DNA of 9,582 nucleotides from Planctomycetaceae bacterium (GTDB lineage Bacteria > Planctomycetota > Planctomycetia > Pirellulales > Thermoguttaceae). Positions 5,280 through 9,582 of the stretch are shown piece by piece. The DNA lies in NCBI GenBank assembly GCA_031283825.1, contig JAITAZ010000310.1, positions 1 through 9,582 of the forward strand. The letters are read 5' to 3'. The number at the start of each line of letters is the position of its first letter. Within the stretch, counting starts at the first letter, position 1. The notes under the pieces are model-generated. The model saw only the letters and a program-made list of their open reading frames with translations. It ran no database searches and had not been told where the DNA came from. The position numbers and the translations under genes were made by a program.

Positions 5280-7049
5280 TTACATTATTTCTGCGGCGAA
5301 TTCATTTTTTAATAGTTGTAATCCTTTTTCTCCGCAAGAATCATTTACAGTGATTGATATACTTCTTTCGCTTGTGCTTATTACATTTACGTTTATATCT
5401 CCATCTGCTAGTGTTTTGAACATTCTGTATGCGAGTCCGGTGTGCGATCTTAAACCGGTTCCTCTAACTGTAAGGATAGCAATTTCAGGGTTAAATTGCG
5501 GTTCTGCGGCGTTCCATTCGTTTGTTAATTTTCGCGATGCGTCTAGTGCTTTCTGTAGAATATTTCTTGGCGCGGTGAAAGTGATCATTGCTTTTCCGTC
5601 TCTACCGCAACTCTGCACGATCATGTCAACGATTACGCCCGCCGACGCAATACGCTCAAACATTTCCGCCGCGATTCCGGGAGTATCTGGAACTTCCGGC
5701 AACGTTATTCTCGATTGACGACGATCAAGATTTATCGACTCAATAACGATATCTTCCATTCCTGAAAGTCTTGCAATATTCAACTCGACCTTGCTCAATG
5801 ATTGAGACGACAACGTTTCCGGTTGATTCAACTTAACCGGCGCATTCTGTAATCCAAACGTAGAGTGAACCGCCCGTAACGTTTGGGAAGCGTCGTCGAG
5901 AGATACAAGAGCAGAAATTTTAATCTCGCTTGTTGTAATCATGCTGATATTAATTTTTTTCTCTGAAATTGCTCTGAACATTTTCTCTGCGACTCCGCTT
6001 TGGTTTTCCATTCCCAATCCTACCGCAGAAACTTTCGCAACTTTCTCCTGATATTCGACCCGTTCCGCGCCGATTTCTTCAGAGACTAAATTTAATACGT
6101 CGAGTGTTGCTAATAAATCTGTTGCCGGAACGGTGAAAGAAATATCGGTTCGACCTTCAAGTCCGACGTTTTGTACAATCATATCTGTTGCAATTTTTGC
6201 TTCGGCGATTCTTGAAAACAATCCCATAGCAATACCCGGCTTGTCCGGCGCGCCGACTAGAGTTAATCTTGCTTCGTTTTTAGCAACCGCACAACCTGCA
6301 ACCGGCGCATCGCTTTCCGGCGTTGCAACAATCAACGTCCCAACGCTGTCTGAAAAACTACTCCGAACATGAACCGTAACGCCGAACTTTTTCGCAAACT
6401 CAATAGACCGACTGTGCATCACGCCAGCACCAAGACTTGCAAGCTCAAGCATTTCGTCGTAACTTATCTGCGATACTTTTCGGGCTTCCGGCAATATTCG
6501 CGGGTCTGTTGTGTAAACTCCATCGACATCTGTGTAGATTTCGCATTCGTCCGCGTCGAGTGCAGCGGCAAGAGCAACCGCCGACGTATCGCTTCCGCCG
6601 CGTCCGAGTGTCGTTATGTCTCCGTCTTCGTTGACGCCTTGAAAACCTGCCGCAATTACAATTTTTCCGGCATCGAGAGCACGACGCATACTGTCGGTTG
6701 AAATCGATTTAATACGCGCTTTCGTATGAGTGTTATCTGTCTTGATTCCAATTTGAGCACCGGTCATACTGACTGCCTTGTAACCAAGAGATTCTAATGC
6801 TATTGCCATCAATGCAATTGTAATTTGCTCTCCCGACGACATGAGCGTATCCATTTCGCGAGTATTGGGACGATCCGTAATTTCGTTTGCGAGAGCGATC
6901 AAGTGATCCGTTGTTTTCCCCATTGCGCTGACTACCACAACAACCTGATTCCCGCTTTGTGCCGCTCGAATCGCCTTACGTGCCGCACCGAGTACTTTCT
7001 GCGGATCCGCGACGCTAGTACCGCCAAACTTCTGAACAATAAGAGGCAT
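5280..7049 (-). CDS. lysC: Aspartokinase with four ACT domains
   Basis: Aspartate kinase phosphorylates L-aspartate with ATP to give aspartyl-4-phosphate, the first step to lysine (and diaminopimelate), threonine and methionine. The 589-residue product has the amino-acid kinase domain at about 1-240, with KFGGTSV (7-13), SSGEQ (71-75), GRGGSDTSA (149-157) and TDVDGVYTTDPR (173-184). Two ACT pairs follow. ACT1 is near 262-325 (DKPGIAMGLFSRI), ACT2 near 340-400 (SGVAEKMFRAISEKKINI), ACT3 near 448-505 (DTPGIAAEMFERI) and ACT4 near 525-585 (TGLAYRMFKTLADGDINV). ACT1 resembles ACT3 and ACT2 resembles ACT4, so the pair has been duplicated. Most bacterial enzymes are about 400-450 residues with two ACT domains. 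ACT domains bind the end-product amino acids, so feedback by Lys and/or Thr is expected. GGGGA six bases before the ATG supports this start. The gene is divergent from guaB and appears monocistronic. Confidence 0.96.
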   Translation of the reverse strand: MPLIVQKFGGTSVADPQKVLGAARKAIRAAQSGNQVVVVVSAMGKTTDHLIALANEITDRPNTREMDTLMSSGEQITIALMAIALESLGYKAVSMTGAQIGIKTDNTHTKARIKSISTDSMRRALDAGKIVIAAGFQGVNEDGDITTLGRGGSDTSAVALAAALDADECEIYTDVDGVYTTDPRILPEARKVSQISYDEMLELASLGAGVMHSRSIEFAKKFGVTVHVRSSFSDSVGTLIVATPESDAPVAGCAVAKNEARLTLVGAPDKPGIAMGLFSRIAEAKIATDMIVQNVGLEGRTDISFTVPATDLLATLDVLNLVSEEIGAERVEYQEKVAKVSAVGLGMENQSGVAEKMFRAISEKKINISMITTSEIKISALVSLDDASQTLRAVHSTFGLQNAPVKLNQPETLSSQSLSKVELNIARLSGMEDIVIESINLDRRQSRITLPEVPDTPGIAAEMFERIASAGVIVDMIVQSCGRDGKAMITFTAPRNILQKALDASRKLTNEWNAAEPQFNPEIAILTVRGTGLRSHTGLAYRMFKTLADGDINVNVISTSERSISITVNDSCGEKGLQLLKNEFAAEIM

Positions 7050-7055
7050 TTCTAT

Positions 7056-7060
7056 TCCCC
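7056..7060 (-). promoter_or_regulatory. Ribosome binding site of lysC
   Basis: On the minus strand GGGGA lies six bases before the ATG at 7047-7049. It is one of only two clear Shine-Dalgarno-like sites in the window, and it fixes the lysC start. Confidence 0.55.
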
Positions 7061-7244
7061 GTTAAGTTTTGTTAATTTGTTAATTTCCAATAGATAAAAA
7101 GTAACTCCAACGTAAAAATCTCAATTGAAATAAAATCAAAGAACGCGAAATTGTATCGGGCAAGTTAATTCATTCAAGTAACCCTTTTAAAATTCGGAAT
7201 AAAGAATAAAGAATAGGGAATCTCTAAAAATTCAATTTTCATTA

Positions 7245-7397
7245 AAACCGCGTAGCGGTTTCCCAAAATAGCGATGGGTAAAAATTCGCTAGAATTTTCA
7301 CCCATCGAAAAAAATCACGTTACGAATTTATTTTCGACGGGTGAAATCGCATTGCGATTTTACCCATCGCTATTTTGGAGTTGTTCCTAAGGGACAA
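7245..7397. repeat. Nested inverted repeat element 3 in the lysC-guaB gap
   Basis: A perfect 21-bp inverted pair lies at 7263-7283 (beginning CCAAAATAGCGATGGG) and 7358-7378. Each arm is also part of its own hairpin. The left one, 7273-7306, pairs 14 of 15 positions around GCTA. The right one, 7336-7368, pairs 13 of 15 plus one G-T around ATT. A small hairpin flanks each side: AAACCGC/GCGGTTT around 7245-7262, and TTGTTCC/GGGACAA at 7381-7397. GGGAATCTCTAAAAA at 7216-7230, just to the left, resembles the end of element 2. No gene is present in 7050-7635. The element lies about 200 bp upstream of lysC and 240 bp upstream of guaB, so it could insulate or influence both promoters. Confidence 0.8.
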
Positions 7398-7477
7398 GGT
7401 TGATGTTTTGATTCAAATTAAAATTTTCTCTGTGGTTTAAAATAATTATTAGAGATTATCAATTATTTTTGCGTGTG

Positions 7478-7505
7478 TTGCTAATTATTTTTGTTTTTGT
7501 ACAAT
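7478..7505 (+). promoter_or_regulatory. Candidate sigma-70-type promoter of guaB
   Basis: TTGCTA (7478-7483) and TACAAT (7500-7505) are separated by 16 bp, with TG directly before the -10-like box. This would give a 5' leader of about 120 nt before guaB. The region is very AT-rich, so similar matches are expected by chance. I see no purine riboswitch or clear attenuator in the leader. Confidence 0.3.
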
Positions 7506-7623
7506 TTTTTGTAAGTTTTTGGCGACAATATTATTTTCGATTTTGATTGCCAATCAGACGCAAAATGAATTAACTATTTCTACAAACAAACCTAACATTC
7601 ATCACCAACTAATCTCTTAATAC

Positions 7624-7627
7624 GGAG
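7624..7627 (+). promoter_or_regulatory. Ribosome binding site of guaB
   Basis: GGAG is followed by eight bases and then the ATG at 7636. The spacing is standard and supports this start, which also gives the normal N-terminus of IMP dehydrogenase. Confidence 0.7.
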
Positions 7628-7635
7628 AAAATAAC

Positions 7636-9093
7636 ATGCAACAACAAATTGAAGAAATCGGTATAACTTTTGACGACGTTCTTCTTGAACCTCAATACAG
7701 CGAAGTAGTGCCGTCAGACGTTGACGTTAGTACTCGGCTTACGCATCGAATCAAGTTAGCCGTACCGCTTCTCAGCTCGCCAATGGATACAGTAACAACC
7801 TCCGCTATGGCAATAGCACTCGCTCAAGAAGGCGGAATTGGAATAATTCATAAAAATCTTAAAATCGAAGACCAAGCAGAAGAAGTGTCTAAAGTTAAGC
7901 GCAGCGCGAACGGGATTATTCGTCATCCTGCAACCTTGCCGCCAAACGCTACCGCCGAACAAGCTCAGACAATAATGTCTCAAAAGAACGTTTCTGGATT
8001 GCCCATCGTAAACGACGAAAATAAACTCTGCGGAATCCTGACAAAAAGAGATTTGCGATTTCTAGAAAATCTTGACGTAAAAATTTCAGACGTTATGACC
8101 TCCCAAAATCTTGTTACTGCAACAGGTAACGTCAGCCTCGAACAAGCCGAGCAAATTTTAATGGAAAAAAAAGTGGAGAAACTCCTGCTCGTGGACGAAT
8201 CGGGAAAGTTGACTGGTCTGATTACAATCAAAGATATTGATAAAATGCGCAGCTTCCCAAGAGCTTGCAAAGATAACGAAGGAAGATTACGTGTCGGCGC
8301 AGCTGTCGGAGTTTTCGACGAAGCACGAATAGAATTGCTGATAGAAAAAGGCGTCGATTTGTTGGTTGTTGACAGCGCGCATGGTCATTCGGCTAACGTA
8401 ATTGAAACAATTCAACTGATTAAACGTCAATTCGACATCGACGTTGCGGCTGGAAACGTAGCAACCGCAGAAGGCGCGAAAGCTCTAGCGGAAGCCGGAG
8501 CAGACGCGGTAAAAGTCGGAATCGGTCCCGGGTCGATTTGTACGACGCGAGTTGTTTCGGGAGTCGGAGTTCCTCAAATTACAGCGATTTGTAGAGCGGC
8601 AAAAGCGTTGCTGGGTAGCGGTATTTCAGTAATTGCCGACGGCGGAATCCGTTACTCCGGCGATTTGACTAAAGCAATCGCCGCCGGAGCTCATGCGGTA
8701 ATGATCGGCAGTTTGTTTGCAGGTTTAGAGGAAAGTCCGGGTCAACTAATACTTTATCAAGGGCGAACTTTTAAGAGTTATCGCGGAATGGGGTCGCTTG
8801 GAGCAATGATTCAAGGCTCAAGCGAAAGATACAGACAAAGCAAAAACGCAAAAATTGAAAAACTCGTGCCGGAAGGCGTTGAGGGACGCGTGCCGTTTAA
8901 GGGAACTTTGAGTCCGTTTGTGTATCAACTAATCGGAGGATTGCGTGCAGGAATGGGATACTGCGGCGCTCAAACAATCGACGACTTGAGAACAAAATCA
9001 AGATTCATAAGAATTTCACCCGCAAGCGAAAGAGAAAATCACCCGCACGACATTGTAATCACTCAAGAAGCACCAAATTATAGCAGCGAATGA
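7636..9093 (+). CDS. guaB: IMP dehydrogenase
   Basis: Oxidises IMP to XMP with NAD+, the committed step of guanine nucleotide synthesis, as a cytoplasmic tetramer. The 485-residue product has the normal bacterial length and order. The first part of the TIM barrel includes TFDDVLLEP (11-19) and SSPMDTVT (47-54). Two CBS domains lie at about 95-147 and 152-205, with DVMTS (152-156) at the start of the second. The barrel resumes with VVDSAHGHS (244-252). The loop [11 protein letters not shown] (295-305) carries the catalytic Cys302. Other conserved parts are IMP-binding [10 protein letters not shown] (334-343) and [10 protein letters not shown] (382-391), and the mobile flap [11 protein letters not shown] (413-423) with catalytic Arg418. 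No key residue is missing. The gene seems to be monocistronic; no guaA follows. It converges on a minus-strand gene at the right edge. Confidence 0.98.
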   Translation: MQQQIEEIGITFDDVLLEPQYSEVVPSDVDVSTRLTHRIKLAVPLLSSPMDTVTTSAMAIALAQEGGIGIIHKNLKIEDQAEEVSKVKRSANGIIRHPATLPPNATAEQAQTIMSQKNVSGLPIVNDENKLCGILTKRDLRFLENLDVKISDVMTSQNLVTATGNVSLEQAEQILMEKKVEKLLLVDESGKLTGLITIKDIDKMRSFPRACKDNEGRLRVGAAVGVFDEARIELLIEKGVDLLVVDSAHGHSANVIETIQLIKRQFDIDVAAGNVATAEGAKALAEAGADAVKVGIGPGSICTTRVVSGVGVPQITAICRAAKALLGSGISVIADGGIRYSGDLTKAIAAGAHAVMIGSLFAGLEESPGQLILYQGRTFKSYRGMGSLGAMIQGSSERYRQSKNAKIEKLVPEGVEGRVPFKGTLSPFVYQLIGGLRAGMGYCGAQTIDDLRTKSRFIRISPASERENHPHDIVITQEAPNYSSE

Positions 9094-9190
9094 GTTGGTT
9101 ATTCTTTCAGCGGTAACAAATGGTTGGTTTTTTTTCGGTAGAAAATAATAACGACAGATTAAAAACTCATGTTACGCCGTATTTGTCCGT

Positions 9191-9410
9191 CAGTAGGCAT
9201 TTATTGATCAGATAGGCGGTAATTGATCAGGTAGGCGACCTTTCGCCGAAAGGTCGCGTTGCCGAAGGCAACGATAAAATGGATTCGACAATAATTAAAA
9301 TTATTTCAGATTTACCGTCGGCTAACGCCGACGCAACCTTTCGGCGAAAGGTTGCCTACCTGAGTCAGCGGTCGCCTACCTGAGTCGGCGGTCGCCTACC
9401 TGATCTGGGG
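9191..9410. repeat. Nested inverted repeat element 4 with tandem ends
   Basis: Left and right arms are inverted copies. The left arm has CAGGTAGGC, then a 9-bp stem GCGACCTTT/AAAGGTCGC (9235-9257), then GTTGCC/GGCAAC (9258-9272). The right arm has CGTCGGC/GCCGACG (9316-9333), then GCAACCTTT/AAAGGTTGC (9333-9355), then GCCTACCTGA. The centre, about 43 bp, is AT-rich. The left end contains 18-19-bp units TAGGC...TTGATCA (9193-9229). The right end contains three 20-bp units (9351-9410). It lies between the convergent 3' ends of guaB and the right-edge gene, so transcripts from both sides can read into it. No transposase is visible. Confidence 0.8.
9351..9410. repeat. Three tandem 20-bp units
   Basis: GTTGCCTACCTGAGTCAGCG, GTCGCCTACCTGAGTCGGCG and GTCGCCTACCTGATCTGGGG follow without gaps. 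The first two differ at two positions; the third diverges at its end. On the opposite strand the unit resembles the TAGGCGG...TTGATCAG units at 9193-9229, so the array seems to be the expanded outer end of element 4. Copy number may vary between strains. Confidence 0.8.
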
Positions 9411-9469
9411 TAGCAAGTGCGTAACATGAAATAGTTACTTTTTCATCGACAGTTTTGCAAACTACTTGT

Positions 9470-9582
9470 CTATTCTTTATCGACTTTGAATCTGCAAGTT
9501 CGGTCTCCGGACGCCCAGCAATCTACCTCTTTGGCTTTGAATACTTGCCCTGTGTACTTGTAAAAAATTCCGGCAATGAATC
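9470..9582 (-). CDS. 3' end of a probable V4R-domain protein (partial)
   Basis: A frame enters from the right edge on the minus strand and runs 36 codons to a TAG at 9470-9472. The visible tail begins FIAGIFYKYTGQVF and ends EVDCWASGDRTCRFKVDKE. The pattern of an acidic residue, Cys, small residue, Gly-Asp, two residues, Cys-x-Phe-x-Val at the extreme C-terminus is characteristic of V4R (4-vinyl reductase) domains. These are found in small-molecule-binding regulators and in tetrapyrrole-related proteins. The two cysteines (the CW and TCR positions) are kept. The remainder is outside the window, so what else the protein contains cannot be said. The gene converges with guaB, with element 4 between the two. 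Confidence 0.6.
   Translation of the reverse strand, partial: FIAGIFYKYTGQVFKAKEVDCWASGDRTCRFKVDKE

Noticed and set aside
5350..5718. A 122-codon plus-strand frame inside lysC
   Set aside because: Antisense to the third and fourth ACT domains; no independent support.
7440..7635. Purine-sensing riboswitch in the guaB leader
   Set aside because: No conserved purine-aptamer junction or paired loops are recognisable in this AT-rich leader.
9094..9135. Intrinsic terminator directly after guaB, suggested by the T-run at 9127-9134
   Set aside because: The bases before the T-run form only a weak stem of about four pairs, so I cannot support a classical terminator.

Overview
The window is a bacterial chromosome segment of moderately AT-rich DNA with five complete genes, two genes cut by the window edges, and unusually long intergenic stretches filled with hairpin-rich repeats. 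No phage, plasmid, transposase, CRISPR, rRNA or tRNA signature is visible. The genes are housekeeping or envelope-sugar genes: arginyl-tRNA synthetase (argS), a small GT-A-type glycosyltransferase-like protein, a GT4-type glycosyltransferase, an aspartokinase with four ACT domains (lysC) and IMP dehydrogenase (guaB). The long duplicated-ACT aspartokinase, the weak use of Shine-Dalgarno sites and the single-gene transcription units would fit a low-GC member of the Planctomycetota, but this is an inference of modest confidence. Other phyla, including Cyanobacteria, have four-ACT aspartokinases too.

Layout. 1-116 is the 3' end of a plus-strand gene I cannot name. 117-770 has no gene: it holds a series of hairpins and a 283-bp nested inverted repeat. 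771-2507 (argS), 2647-3381 (GT-A-like protein), 3857-5014 (GT4 glycosyltransferase) and 5280-7049 (lysC) all lie on the minus strand, separated by gaps of 139, 475 and 265 bp, so they do not look like a tight operon. lysC and guaB (7636-9093, plus) are divergent across 586 bp that contains another nested inverted repeat. guaB converges on the 3' end of a minus-strand gene at 9470-9582, probably a V4R-domain protein. The space between them holds a fourth nested inverted repeat and a short tandem repeat.

The genes do not form a shared pathway: argS is translation, lysC is entry into the Lys/Thr/Met branch, guaB is guanine nucleotide synthesis, and the two transferases may act in cell-surface glycan synthesis. 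The most interesting material is the intergenic DNA. Four long imperfect palindromes (469-751, 3739-3868, 7245-7397, 9191-9410) carry smaller hairpins inside each arm. Where the two arms differ, both halves of a small hairpin have often changed together, so the local stem is kept while the long palindrome is degraded. The terminal repeat of one element supplies the stop codon and last three codons of the GT4 glycosyltransferase. A second recurring signal, CGTTACAATAATT on the plus strand, occurs three times, once just before argS, and a shorter form lies before the GT-A-like gene. Neither of those two starts has a recognisable Shine-Dalgarno site.
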